Source: Pseudomonadales bacterium (GTDB lineage Bacteria; Pseudomonadota; Gammaproteobacteria; Pseudomonadales; Ketobacteraceae). Taken from it: a stretch of DNA of 64,000 nucleotides. How positions within the stretch are numbered: position 1 is the first letter of the stretch; each line of letters begins with the position of its first letter. The DNA lies in NCBI GenBank assembly GCA_002708905.1, contig PAPM01000047.1:1-64000 (forward strand), given 5' to 3'. The notes below the pieces were generated by a model. That model saw nothing but the letters and a program-made list of their open reading frames with translations. It did no database searches and was not told the origin of the DNA. This document shows positions 19,184-27,504 of this stretch, piece after piece. The position numbers and the translations under genes are program-made.

Positions 19184-20029
19184 TCATGCAGGTAGATACG
19201 CCACCTCACACTGGTTCAACACCACATTTCCCCGCTGGGTCTCAACCTGCATCAAGGCTTTTCCTTCCTCAATTTTCCAGATTTTGGAAATGATGGCATC
19301 GCCCATGTACACCTGATCCGAGAACCGGCCTGACATGGAAACAAAGCGGGCAGGATCACCACCACACAACGCCGACAAGGCGGCGCGGCCGGCGAAGCCA
19401 TAGGTGCAGAGCCCATGTAAAAACGGCTTCTCGAAACCGCCGAATTTGGCAAAATTGGGGTCGATGTGAATCGGGTTGCGATCGCCGGTCAATCGATACA
19501 GCGCTGCCTGCTCTTCCCGAGTGATGTCCTCCACCACCCAATCCGGCTCCCTTTCCGGCTGCTGCAATATCTGACGGGTGGCCCCACGCTCGCCGCCGAA
19601 CCCACCAGCACCCCGAATAAACAAAGTGGCATGGGTGGAAAACAAAGGCCCTTCTGCATCCGATACCACACACTCCACGCCAACAACGGCCGCTTTACCT
19701 TTGTCCCAGACCTCGACAATCCGGCCAATACCCGTCGCCTTACCTGAAGGTGGAATGGGTCGATGCAACGTAATTTTCTGCTCTCCGTGCAGCAACATGG
19801 CCAGATTAAATTGCACCTGCGCCATCACGGCCCCCATGATATTCAAACCGGGAATCACCGAGAACGTGGGCAACACTTTGGGCCCCCGCGCTTCGTAAAC
19901 AAAATCCAGTTCTGCGTCCGGTTTACAGCCCACCGCCAACGCATATAACAACACATCTTTCTCAGACCAGCTGACTTCAACGGGATCAGTGGACAATCCC
20001 ACCAACTCCGCAGATATAGGTTTCGACAT
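19184..20029 (-). CDS. MaoC-family (R)-enoyl-CoA hydratase / hot-dog dehydratase
   Basis: A double hot-dog protein of 281 residues resembling hydratase 2 of peroxisomal multifunctional enzyme 2. It would hydrate trans-2-enoyl-CoA to (R)-3-hydroxyacyl-CoA. The N-terminal half is the substrate-cap half. The C-terminal half has the active-site pattern D-R-N-P-I-H-I-D-P (catalytic Asp/His) and F-L-H-G-L-C-T-Y-G-F. The second ATG (20029) is favoured over 20035 because GAGG is spaced eight bases from it. An SCP2 domain gene lies upstream on the same strand, beyond a strong terminator; hydratase, SDR and SCP2 are fused in eukaryotic MFE-2, so the pair is suggestive. The physiological substrate is unknown. 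Confidence 0.87.
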   Translation of the reverse strand: MSKPISAELVGLSTDPVEVSWSEKDVLLYALAVGCKPDAELDFVYEARGPKVLPTFSVIPGLNIMGAVMAQVQFNLAMLLHGEQKITLHRPIPPSGKATGIGRIVEVWDKGKAAVVGVECVVSDAEGPLFSTHATLFIRGAGGFGGERGATRQILQQPEREPDWVVEDITREEQAALYRLTGDRNPIHIDPNFAKFGGFEKPFLHGLCTYGFAGRAALSALCGGDPARFVSMSGRFSDQVYMGDAIISKIWKIEEGKALMQVETQRGNVVLNQCEVAYLPA

Positions 20030-20066
20030 AGCCATTCCCTCTTCAATTATTATTTTCGAGCCATAA

Positions 20067-20099
20067 AAAAACCCGCCCTGATTTTCAAGGCGGGTTTTT
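20067..20099. terminator. Bidirectional rho-independent terminator
   Basis: An 11-bp perfect stem, AAAAACCCGCC (20067-20077) with GGCGGGTTTTT (20089-20099), and an 11-base loop. A-tracts and T-tracts on both sides let it work on either strand. On the minus strand it ends the SCP2 gene and separates it from the MaoC gene. Confidence 0.92.
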
Positions 20100-20121
20100 C
20101 AAATACCGTTATCAGCCAGCC

Positions 20122-20514
20122 TTAGGGGGCAGTGATTTCCAGAATTTGCTTTTGCAGATCTTTCTGAGCGGCAGAAGGCTGTACCGTTTGCATTGCCATC
20201 AGCTTGCTCATGTCACCTTCGATTTTGATCTGACCGGACATGAAGCCCTGCATTCCGGCAGACTGGTCATTATCGATGAACAGACGGTGAGCCAAGTCAA
20301 CCGGCAAAGTCATTTTAGTGGGGGCACTATCATGATGACCTTTCTCGATCATGCCGGCATTCATGCAGATGTCCACGTCACCGAAATCGGTTCCGGAAAC
20401 AGTAATGTTGATGACCAAATCGTGCATCGCGGCTGGAACGTCCAGATCACCCGCCGCTTCTTTAAGCTCAGCAACTTTTGCAAACCAATCTTCAGACAGA
20501 AACTTGAGACTCAT
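20122..20514 (-). CDS. SCP2 sterol-binding domain protein
   Basis: A free-standing 130-residue SCP2 domain, a fold that carries acyl-CoAs, fatty acids or sterols in a hydrophobic tunnel. Signs are the D-I-C-M-N-A-G-M-I and M-Q-G-F-M-S-G-Q-I-K-I-E-G-D-M-S-K-L-M-A-M segments, the latter a hallmark of the family (G-x-I-K-x-x-G-x-x-x-x-A/L-M). The start is clear: AGGAGAAGG sits upstream of the ATG. The gene stands before the MaoC-type hydratase, suggesting a role in fatty-acid handling. A one-mismatch PsrA-like site lies about 75 bases upstream. Confidence 0.9.
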   Translation of the reverse strand: MSLKFLSEDWFAKVAELKEAAGDLDVPAAMHDLVINITVSGTDFGDVDICMNAGMIEKGHHDSAPTKMTLPVDLAHRLFIDNDQSAGMQGFMSGQIKIEGDMSKLMAMQTVQPSAAQKDLQKQILEITAP

Positions 20515-20588
20515 TACACCTTCTCCTATAAATTTTTATTCTTGCTATCAGGGGAACTGCCCCGGATACGCTTTATACGCTGATCAAT

Positions 20589-20602
20589 CAAACGACTGTT
20601 CG
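20589..20602. promoter_or_regulatory. Candidate PsrA-like operator before the SCP2 gene
   Basis: CAAAC-GACT-GTTCG differs at one base from the PsrA motif (G/C)AAAC-N2-4-GTTTG(G/C). It lies 75-88 bases upstream of the SCP2 start, a promoter position. One mismatch leaves it uncertain; support comes from the lipid context. Confidence 0.35.
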
Positions 20603-20688
20603 AGACGTTGTCCGCTAAGTTATAAAATCCACACTCCAAAGACAATAGCCTTTTTCACCAGGGGCCGGTCTTTTTTGGTCAATAGAAA

Positions 20689-20714
20689 ATGGGCATCCAC
20701 TGTGGGATGCCCAA
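20689..20714 (-). terminator. Terminator of amtB
   Basis: An 8-bp perfect stem GGGCATCC (20691-20698) with GGATGCCC (20705-20712). On the minus strand the hairpin is followed by ATTTTC. It lies about 30 bases past the amtB stop. Confidence 0.75.
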
Positions 20715-20742
20715 TTAGTAACCTAATACAGGTAGCAGCCTG

Positions 20743-22056
20743 TCACCGGATATCGTAGCCTCTTTCCTCGTGCAGCACGATATCCAGACCCTCGGTTTCC
20801 TGATCCTCGCTTACCCGCAAACCAACCATCGCGTCCACCAATTTCAGCAGCACCCAGGAAATGACGGCCGTGTAGCCGAAGGTGGCAACAATACCGATCA
20901 CCTGAACCTTGAGCTGCTCACCAATGCTGGCATTGTCGCCGCCAAAGCCCAAACCACTGAAAACGCCGAGTTCACCAGAGCAGAACACCCCCACCAGGAA
21001 GGTTCCCAGAATGCCACCCACGCCGTGCACGGGGAAAACGTCAAGAGAATCGTCTATTTTCAGTCGTTGCTTGATGAACAAAGTGGCATAGAAGCAAATG
21101 GTGCCGGCACAGAGGCCAATGACAAGCGCAGCCGCCGGACCCACCGAGCCGGAGGCTGGAGTGATGGTACCCAACCCCGCCACCATACCGGTAACGATCC
21201 CCAACACAGAAGGCTTGCCATGGCGAATCCATTCACAGGCCATCCAGGCCAGGGAGCCCGCAGCAGCGGAGATATGGGTCACCAGTAAAGCCATCGCCGC
21301 GCTGCCATTGGCCGCCAGGGCGCTGCCGGCATTAAACCCGAACCAGCCTACCCACAACATGCCGGCCCCTGTTACCGTCATGGTCATGTTATGGGGCATC
21401 ATGACTGTGCCCGGAAAACCCCGACGGTTGCCGATGACCAGAGCCGCAACCAGGGCAGCCACAGCCGCGGTGATGTGCACAACAGATCCCCCGGCGAAGT
21501 CCAGGAAGCCCATCTCAGCCAACCAACCGCCGCCCCAGACCCAATGACACACTGGTGCGTAGACCAGGAGCAACCAGGCAGAGCTGAACAACAACATGGC
21601 GGAGAATTTCATGCGCTCCGCGAAGGCGCCGACAATCAGGGCCGGGGTAATGATCGCGAAGGTCATCTGGAAAGCCGCAAACAGCACGGCCGGGATATCT
21701 CCGTTCAGACTGTCTACATTCATTGCGGCAAACAGGATATTCCCGAAATCACCAACAAAGGCGCCCTGTTCTCCCCCCGACCCAAAAGCCATGGTATACC
21801 CCACCACAAACCACAGAATGGACATCAGGCAGGTGAGCGTAAAGCATTGCATCAGCACAGAAAGCACGTTCTTGGAACGCACCAGACCACCATAAAATAA
21901 TGAAAGCCCTGGAATCGTCATAAATAGAACCAGTGCCGTGGCGGTCAGAATCCAAGCGGTGTTGGCGCCGCTCAAATCATCCGCAAGCGCGAAAGATGGA
22001 ACAATAAGAAACAGTGAAGCGAGCAAAACCCGCTGCAGGTTGCTTATACCTAACAT
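20743..22056 (-). CDS. amtB: Ammonium transporter AmtB
   Basis: Inner-membrane ammonium channel of 437 residues that imports ammonium when nitrogen is scarce. A cleavable signal peptide (to about residue 25, A-L-A-D) precedes eleven membrane helices. Family motifs include F-Y-G-G-L-V-R-S-K-N, D-F-A-G-G-S-V-V-H-I (first pore His) and a second pore His in F-P-V-H-G-V-G-G-I-L-G. The glnK gene is directly upstream, 63 bases away, and the two should form one operon. GlnK would block this channel after ammonium shock. AAGGGG lies before the ATG. Confidence 0.96.
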   Translation of the reverse strand: MLGISNLQRVLLASLFLIVPSFALADDLSGANTAWILTATALVLFMTIPGLSLFYGGLVRSKNVLSVLMQCFTLTCLMSILWFVVGYTMAFGSGGEQGAFVGDFGNILFAAMNVDSLNGDIPAVLFAAFQMTFAIITPALIVGAFAERMKFSAMLLFSSAWLLLVYAPVCHWVWGGGWLAEMGFLDFAGGSVVHITAAVAALVAALVIGNRRGFPGTVMMPHNMTMTVTGAGMLWVGWFGFNAGSALAANGSAAMALLVTHISAAAGSLAWMACEWIRHGKPSVLGIVTGMVAGLGTITPASGSVGPAAALVIGLCAGTICFYATLFIKQRLKIDDSLDVFPVHGVGGILGTFLVGVFCSGELGVFSGLGFGGDNASIGEQLKVQVIGIVATFGYTAVISWVLLKLVDAMVGLRVSEDQETEGLDIVLHEERGYDIR

Positions 22057-22119
22057 TGAAGATACCCCTTGAAGGATTGTTACTGGATTGGCCTTTTATT
22101 TATTAATGAATTGGTAGCA

Positions 22120-22491
<372 letters not shown>

Positions 22492-22526
22492 CTATTTGGT
22501 AATTTACCGGATTTCTTGTTCTATTC

Positions 22527-22542
22527 TGGTGCTGTCGCACCA
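22527..22542. repeat. Perfect inverted repeat in the glnK leader
   Basis: TGGTGC-TGTC-GCACCA, a 6-bp perfect stem with a 4-base loop. It falls close to the expected transcript start of glnK, about 70-85 bases before the start codon. It could be a leader hairpin or a protein site. The arms point the opposite way from an NtrC site. Confidence 0.6.
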
Positions 22543-22552
22543 TAACGGAGCA

Positions 22553-22568
22553 TGCAGATATTGGGCCA
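22553..22568 (-). promoter_or_regulatory. Sigma-54 promoter of glnK-amtB
   Basis: On the minus strand the bases read TGGCCCAATATCTGCA, which keeps the GG (-24) and GC (-12) ten bases apart and matches TGGCAC-N5-TTGCA at most positions. The predicted transcript start is near 22542, in front of glnK. Confidence 0.72.
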
Positions 22569-22662
22569 TCTAAAGATTTCCAAGTTTTTCAATGACTTAG
22601 TTATTTTTAGGCTAGAGCTTTCGCGAAAAACGCACCTTTTGCGAACACAAACCCGCAAAAGC

Positions 22663-22677
22663 GCACCTAATTAGTGC
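22663..22677. promoter_or_regulatory. NtrC-like enhancer site upstream of glnK
   Basis: GCACCTAATTAGTGC keeps the GCAC-N7-GTGC pattern of NtrC sites (compare the glnA enhancer, from memory). Its centre lies about 128 bases upstream of the predicted sigma-54 start, a normal enhancer distance. Confidence 0.65.
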
Positions 22678-22721
22678 TTGCCGATGTAGTACAAAAGAGG
22701 TATAGGCAGTGACTACCTTAG

Positions 22722-22735
22722 TTGACATGTATCAA
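22722..22735. promoter_or_regulatory. FNR/ANR box of the ccoNOQP promoter
   Basis: TTGACATGTATCAA fits the FNR/ANR consensus TTGAT-N4-ATCAA with one change. Its centre (22728.5) is about 41 bases before the start predicted from the -10 at 22757-22762, which is class II activation geometry. Confidence 0.82.
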
Positions 22736-22756
22736 CAACGTACAACCGATCACTCC

Positions 22757-22762
22757 TATAAT
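22757..22762 (+). promoter_or_regulatory. -10 element of the ccoN promoter
   Basis: TATAAT, an exact -10 hexamer, predicts a start near 22769, about 90 bases before the ccoN ATG. The FNR/ANR box replaces a -35 element. The 401 bases from 22459 to 22859 hold this promoter, the glnK sigma-54 promoter, the NtrC-like site and a glnK leader hairpin; I see no gene in it. Confidence 0.75.
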
Positions 22763-22859
22763 TCCATGCTGCCAATTTCATCAATGGCAAGTTCTACCTT
22801 CGTGAGAGAAACCGTAGTAACCGTGTGTGTTCAATCACTCAACACAGGAATGACACTCA

Positions 22860-24287
22860 ATGAGTAATAGTCAAGCTGCAACGCCGCAATACGAGTATGG
22901 TGTCGTTAAGCAATTTGCGGTCATGACCGTAATCTGGGGCATCGTGGGGATGGCTGTCGGTGTGTTCATCGCTGCCCAACTCGCCTTTCCGGCCCTGAAC
23001 TTTGACCTACCCTGGCTGACGTACAGTCGTCTGCGCCCCCTGCATACCAATGCGGTTATTTTCGCATTTGGCGGCTGCGCGCTGATGGCGACGTCTTTCT
23101 ATGTAGTTCAACGCACGAACCAAACCACTCTGTTCGCACCGGCGTTGGCCAAGTTTGTCTTCTGGGGATGGCAACTGGTTATTCTGCTGGCTGCGGTGAC
23201 TCTGCCGTTAGGTATTTCTACAGCAAAAGAGTATGCGGAGTTGGAATGGCCGATTGACATTCTGATCGCCGTGGTCTGGGTGGCCTATGCTGTTGTGTTC
23301 TTCGGCACCATCGCCAAGCGGACGACCTCCCACATCTATGTGGCTAACTGGTTCTACGGTGCGTTTATTATTACTGTTGCCCTGCTGCATATCGTAAACA
23401 GCCTGGCGATCCCGGTTACTCTCACCAAATCCTACTCTGTCTACGCCGGTGCCATGGATGCCATGGTGCAGTGGTGGTATGGACACAATGCGGTAGGTTT
23501 CTTCCTGACCGCCGGCTTCCTGGGCATGATGTATTACTTCGTACCCAAGCAAGCAGGTCGCCCTGTTTACTCTTACCGGTTGTCCATCGTTCACTTCTGG
23601 GCACTGATCTCTGTATACATGTGGGCAGGCCCTCACCACTTGCACTACACGGCGCTCCCAGACTGGGCCCAGTCCATTGGTATGGTGTTTTCACTGGTTC
23701 TGCTTGCACCATCCTGGGGCGGCATGATCAACGGTATCATGACGCTTTCTGGTGCATGGGAAAAACTGCGTGATGACCCGGTTATCCGCTTCCTGATTGT
23801 GGCGCTTTCCTTCTACGGTATGTCCACCTTCGAAGGCCCCATGATGTCCATCAAGACCGTAAACGCTCTGTCCCATTACACCGACTGGACCATCGGCCAC
23901 GTACACTCCGGCGCGCTGGGCTGGGTCGCCATGATCTCCATCGGCTCCATCTACGCCTTGATCCCCTGGCTGTACGGCAAGAAAGAGATGTACAACGTTG
24001 GCCTGGTGAACACCCATTTCTGGCTGGCCACCATCGGTACGGTTCTGTACATCGCCTCCATGTGGGTTTCCGGTATCTCCCAGGGCCTGATGTGGAGAGC
24101 GGTTAACGATGACGGCACGCTCACCTACACCTTCGTGGAAGCCCTCAAGGCCACCTACCCCTACTACATAGTGCGTATGATCGGCGGCCTGGTATTCCTG
24201 TCCGGTATGTTCTTGATGGCGTACAACGTATTCAAGACCATGTCCAACCCAGCCACTTCCGGCAACACTGCTGCACAGCCAGCCTAA
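22860..24287 (+). CDS. ccoN: Cytochrome cbb3 oxidase subunit I (CcoN)
   Basis: Catalytic subunit of the cbb3 terminal oxidase, a high-affinity oxygen reductase and proton pump of the inner membrane. The 475 residues form about twelve helices. Histidine ligands for haem b and the haem b3-CuB centre are visible in [26 protein letters not shown] and [16 protein letters not shown]. It is the first gene of ccoNOQP, with ccoO 13 bases on. Expression should rise at low oxygen through the FNR/ANR box. Confidence 0.97.
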   Translation: MSNSQAATPQYEYGVVKQFAVMTVIWGIVGMAVGVFIAAQLAFPALNFDLPWLTYSRLRPLHTNAVIFAFGGCALMATSFYVVQRTNQTTLFAPALAKFVFWGWQLVILLAAVTLPLGISTAKEYAELEWPIDILIAVVWVAYAVVFFGTIAKRTTSHIYVANWFYGAFIITVALLHIVNSLAIPVTLTKSYSVYAGAMDAMVQWWYGHNAVGFFLTAGFLGMMYYFVPKQAGRPVYSYRLSIVHFWALISVYMWAGPHHLHYTALPDWAQSIGMVFSLVLLAPSWGGMINGIMTLSGAWEKLRDDPVIRFLIVALSFYGMSTFEGPMMSIKTVNALSHYTDWTIGHVHSGALGWVAMISIGSIYALIPWLYGKKEMYNVGLVNTHFWLATIGTVLYIASMWVSGISQGLMWRAVNDDGTLTYTFVEALKATYPYYIVRMIGGLVFLSGMFLMAYNVFKTMSNPATSGNTAAQPA

Positions 24288-24300
24288 GGAGTAGACGAAG

Positions 24301-24915
24301 ATGGCTAAGACTCATGAAATAGTAGAAAAGAATGTTGGCTTGATGATCATCCTGACCCTGGTAGCGGTGAGCTTCGGGGGCTTGGTGGAAATCGTTCCCC
24401 TGTTCTTCCAGAAGCAGACAACCCAACCGATCGAAGGTTTGAAGCCCTGGACCGCTTTGCAACTGGAAGGTCGTGACATTTATATCCGTGAAGGCTGTAA
24501 CACCTGTCACTCGCAGATGATCCGTCCCTTCCGCGCGGAAACAGAGCGCTACGGTCACTTCAGTGTTGCCGGTGAACACGTCTACGAGCACCCATTCCTG
24601 TGGGGCTCCAAGCGTACCGGCCCTGACCTGGCTCGCGTTGGCCAGCGCTACAGCGACCAGTGGCACTATGATCACCTGATGAATCCCCGTGACGTGGTAC
24701 CGGAATCCAACATGCCTGGTTTCCCCTGGCTGGATGAGAACATCCTCAGCGGTGAAACTACCGGAGCCAAGATGGAAGCGCTCCGTGCTGTAGGCGTGCC
24801 CTACACCGACGCAGACATCGCTGGTGCACAGGCCGCAGTGGAAGGCAAGAAGGAAATGGATGCGCTGATTGCGTACTTGCAGGGATTGGGTACTTTCCTC
24901 AAGGTGAAAAGGTAA
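24301..24915 (+). CDS. ccoO: Cytochrome cbb3 oxidase subunit II (CcoO)
   Basis: Membrane-anchored monohaem cytochrome c of the cbb3 complex that passes electrons towards CcoN. One N-terminal helix (about 12-34) is followed by a periplasmic domain with haem site C-N-T-C-H (about residues 64-68) in [17 protein letters not shown], the strongest mark of the family. A distal Met probably lies in S-N-M-P-G-F-P-W. The length (204) is normal. It sits 13 bases after ccoN and 5 before ccoQ. Confidence 0.97.
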   Translation: MAKTHEIVEKNVGLMIILTLVAVSFGGLVEIVPLFFQKQTTQPIEGLKPWTALQLEGRDIYIREGCNTCHSQMIRPFRAETERYGHFSVAGEHVYEHPFLWGSKRTGPDLARVGQRYSDQWHYDHLMNPRDVVPESNMPGFPWLDENILSGETTGAKMEALRAVGVPYTDADIAGAQAAVEGKKEMDALIAYLQGLGTFLKVKR

Positions 24916-24920
24916 CCCAT

Positions 24921-25106
24921 ATGGACATCAATACTTGGCGTGGAATCGCTACGGTTTTGGCTTTTGTCGCTTTTATTGGCGTGTGCTGGTGGACATTCAG
25001 CGCACGCCGCAAAAAAGGCTTTGATGATGCTGCCAATCTACCGTTTGCAGACGACGCCAACCACGAAAATACCCTGAAGAAGCACGAAAAAGGGCACGGA
25101 GATTAA
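24921..25106 (+). CDS. ccoQ: Cbb3 oxidase small subunit (CcoQ)
   Basis: A 61-residue single-helix protein that stabilises the cbb3 complex. One membrane helix (about 8-28, V-L-A-F-V-A-F-I-G-V-C-W-W-T-F) is followed by S-A-R-R-K-K-G-F-D-D-A-A-N-L-P-F-A-D-D, a very typical CcoQ tail. It lies between ccoO (5 bases) and ccoP (3 bases), as in other cbb3 operons. Confidence 0.95.
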   Translation: MDINTWRGIATVLAFVAFIGVCWWTFSARRKKGFDDAANLPFADDANHENTLKKHEKGHGD

Positions 25107-25109
25107 AGA

Positions 25110-26009
25110 ATGACTGGTATTGATTTTACAGCTGGCTGGGTGAATGGTTGGATTATAACCATCGTCCTGATCAATCTACTGGGTTGCCTGTGGTTGCTCT
25201 GGTGGACGCGTAAGCGCCCCGACGACACGATCAAAGAAGGCGAATCCATGGGCCACTCTTTTGATGGCATCGAAGAACTGAACAACCCCCTGCCACACTG
25301 GTGGTTGAACCTGTTCTATTTCACCATTGCGTTTGCACTGATTTACCTGACTCTGTATCCCGGATGGGGCGATGCCAAAGGGGTGTTGGGCTGGACTTCC
25401 GTCGGCCAGTGGGAAACCGAAGTGGAAAAAGCCGAAAACCGTTATGACCGACTGTTTGAGGAATATGCACAGCATTCTGTGGAAAAACTGGCGACTCAGG
25501 AAGAAGTGGTAAAAACCGGTCAGCGCCTGTTTGGTAACAACTGCGCTATCTGCCATGGTTCTGATGCCCGCGGCAATGTGGGTTACCCCAACCTGACTGA
25601 CGGTGACTGGCTGTACGGCGGCACTCCTGAAAAAATCAAGGAAACCCTCACCAACGGTCGTGGCGGCATGATGCCTGCCCTGGGCGCCGCTTTAGGTGAA
25701 GACGGAACCAAAAACGTTGCTGCTTACGTACTGAGCCTGAGCGGCCGTCAAGGTTCCGGGGATGCAGAAGCCGGTAAAGAGAAATTCAACATGATGTGCG
25801 CCGCCTGCCATGGACCGGACGGTAAGGGCAACCAGATGCTGGGGGCTCCCAACCTGACCGACGATGTTTGGCTGTACGGCGGCACGGAAGCCACCATCAT
25901 CGAAACCCTCAACAACGGCCGCCAAGGCAAAATGCCATCGTTTAAGGATCAACTGAGCCCAGAAAAAATTCACGTTCTCGCGGCCTATGTTTATAGCTTA
26001 AGTAATTAA
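25110..26009 (+). CDS. ccoP: Cytochrome cbb3 oxidase subunit III (CcoP)
   Basis: Dihaem cytochrome c of the cbb3 complex and entry point for electrons. Two membrane helices (about 8-28 and 57-77) flank a cytoplasmic loop, the two-helix form common in gammaproteobacteria. Two cytochrome c domains follow, with haem sites C-A-I-C-H (about 145-149) and C-A-A-C-H (about 231-235) and paired Met ligands in G-G-M-M-P and G-K-M-P. The two domains share a repeated N-L-T-D-x-x-W-L-Y-G-G-T segment. It ends the ccoNOQP part; a G+C-rich hairpin separates it from ccoG. Confidence 0.97.
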   Translation: MTGIDFTAGWVNGWIITIVLINLLGCLWLLWWTRKRPDDTIKEGESMGHSFDGIEELNNPLPHWWLNLFYFTIAFALIYLTLYPGWGDAKGVLGWTSVGQWETEVEKAENRYDRLFEEYAQHSVEKLATQEEVVKTGQRLFGNNCAICHGSDARGNVGYPNLTDGDWLYGGTPEKIKETLTNGRGGMMPALGAALGEDGTKNVAAYVLSLSGRQGSGDAEAGKEKFNMMCAACHGPDGKGNQMLGAPNLTDDVWLYGGTEATIIETLNNGRQGKMPSFKDQLSPEKIHVLAAYVYSLSN

Positions 26010-26024
26010 TTTTGCCTACAATCT

Positions 26025-26053
26025 GGGCGCGCTTCCCCGGTGGGTGCGCGCCC
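26025..26053 (+). terminator. G+C-rich hairpin between ccoP and ccoG
   Basis: An 8-bp perfect stem GGGCGCGC (26025-26032) with GCGCGCCC (26046-26053). Only a weak CTTCTC run follows, so it may be a partial terminator or a processing/stability hairpin that sets a lower level for ccoGHIS. Confidence 0.6.
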
Positions 26054-26089
26054 CTTCTCATCAGCAAGTTGTAACAAGCAGGTGAAGCG

Positions 26090-27490
26090 ATGAATCAGCC
26101 CGAAAAGATAGCAGTGAAACAAGCCGACGACGGCATGGATCTTTATAAAAAACGGGAGAAGATTTATCAGCGCCACCCTTCAGGATTCTTTCAAACTCTT
26201 CGCGTAGCCACCATCTGGATCACTCTGGGTATCTATTTCATTGGCCCCTGGCTCACCTGGGATGGCAGACAGGCCGTACTGTTCGACCTGCCGGAACGCA
26301 AATTCTATATATTCTGGTTTACCTTCTGGCCACAGGATTTTCTCTATCTATCCTGGCTATTGATTATCGCCGCCTTTGCGCTTTTTTTCTTTACAGTGCT
26401 GGCGGGGCGCGTCTGGTGCGGTTACACCTGCCCGCAGACAGTCTGGACCACATTCTATATGTGGATCGAGTTCATTACCGAAGGTGATCGCAACAAGCGT
26501 ATCAAATTGGATGCGCAGCCCATGTCTCTGGGTAAATTCAACAAAAAGTTTCTCAAGCACGGCTTGTGGCTGACCCTGGCCTTTTGGACAGCGTTCACCT
26601 TTGTGGGCTATTTCGCTCCGGTGAGAGAGCTGTTTTTCGATATCTACCACCTGAATCTGTCCGGCTGGGCAGCTTGGTGGATGTTCTTCTTTACTGCGGC
26701 AACTTACCTGAACGCCGGCTGGATGCGGGAACAGGTCTGCATGTATATGTGCCCCTACGCTCGCTTCCAAAGCGTGATGTTCGACCGCGATACCCTGGTT
26801 GTCACCTATGATGCAAGCCGTGGTGAGCCCCGCGGCGCCCGCAAACGATCCCTGGATCGCAACGAAACTGCGCTGGGGGACTGCATCAACTGCCAACTCT
26901 GCGTGCAGGTCTGCCCCACCGGGATCGACATTCGTAACGGACTGCAATATGAGTGTATTAGCTGCGCGGCCTGCATCGACGCCTGCGATTCCGTCATGGA
27001 TCAGATGAACTATCCCCGCGGCCTGATTAGATATTCTACCGAAAATGCGGTGGAAGGTAAGCCGAGCAAAGTCATGCGCCCCCGGTTAATCGGATACGGC
27101 GCGATGCTTGTCGTGATGGTGGCCGTGTTCATAACCGCTGTATTTTCCCGGGTACCATTGGAGCTGGATATCATCCGGGATCGCAATGCCCTCTACCGGG
27201 AAACCTGGGAAGGAACCATTGAGAACACCTACACTCTAAAAATCATGAACAAAACCCAGCAGGCCCAACAGTACGAAGTTGGCGTCAGTGGATTGGATAA
27301 TGTTATTACCCACATCCCTGATGATATAAAGACCCTGCCGGGTGAGTTGTTGACACTGGCCGTCACACTGGAAATGAAGCCGGAAGATATCAAGGGACGC
27401 AATTCCACGGTCTACTTTACGGTAACTGCCGTGAATGACCCATCACAGGAAGTGACCGAGGAAAGCCGCTTCCTGAGCCCCCGTAATTAA
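26090..27490 (+). CDS. ccoG: Cbb3 oxidase accessory protein CcoG (RdxA/FixG)
   Basis: Membrane iron-sulfur protein of 466 residues, proposed to reduce copper for cbb3 assembly. It has about five membrane helices, an R-V-W-C-G-Y-T-C-P-Q-T-V-W motif, and a ferredoxin part with C-I-N-C-Q-L-C-V-Q-V-C-P-T-G-I-D and C-I-S-C-A-A-C-I-D-A-C-D, enough for two 4Fe-4S clusters. An Ig-like C-terminal domain lies in the periplasm. Together with ccoH, ccoI and ccoS it forms the assembly half of the cluster. Confidence 0.95.
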   Translation: MNQPEKIAVKQADDGMDLYKKREKIYQRHPSGFFQTLRVATIWITLGIYFIGPWLTWDGRQAVLFDLPERKFYIFWFTFWPQDFLYLSWLLIIAAFALFFFTVLAGRVWCGYTCPQTVWTTFYMWIEFITEGDRNKRIKLDAQPMSLGKFNKKFLKHGLWLTLAFWTAFTFVGYFAPVRELFFDIYHLNLSGWAAWWMFFFTAATYLNAGWMREQVCMYMCPYARFQSVMFDRDTLVVTYDASRGEPRGARKRSLDRNETALGDCINCQLCVQVCPTGIDIRNGLQYECISCAACIDACDSVMDQMNYPRGLIRYSTENAVEGKPSKVMRPRLIGYGAMLVVMVAVFITAVFSRVPLELDIIRDRNALYRETWEGTIENTYTLKIMNKTQQAQQYEVGVSGLDNVITHIPDDIKTLPGELLTLAVTLEMKPEDIKGRNSTVYFTVTAVNDPSQEVTEESRFLSPRN

Positions 27491-27504
27491 TCGTGGAATT
27501 TGCA

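Noticed and set aside
22620-22680. Alternative sigma-54-like words (GGTGCG...TTTTGCG and GGTGCG...TTCGCG) on the minus strand
   Set aside because: One has the wrong spacing between GG and GC, and the other matches poorly around -12. The element at 22553-22568 fits better and lies at the right distance from the NtrC-like site.
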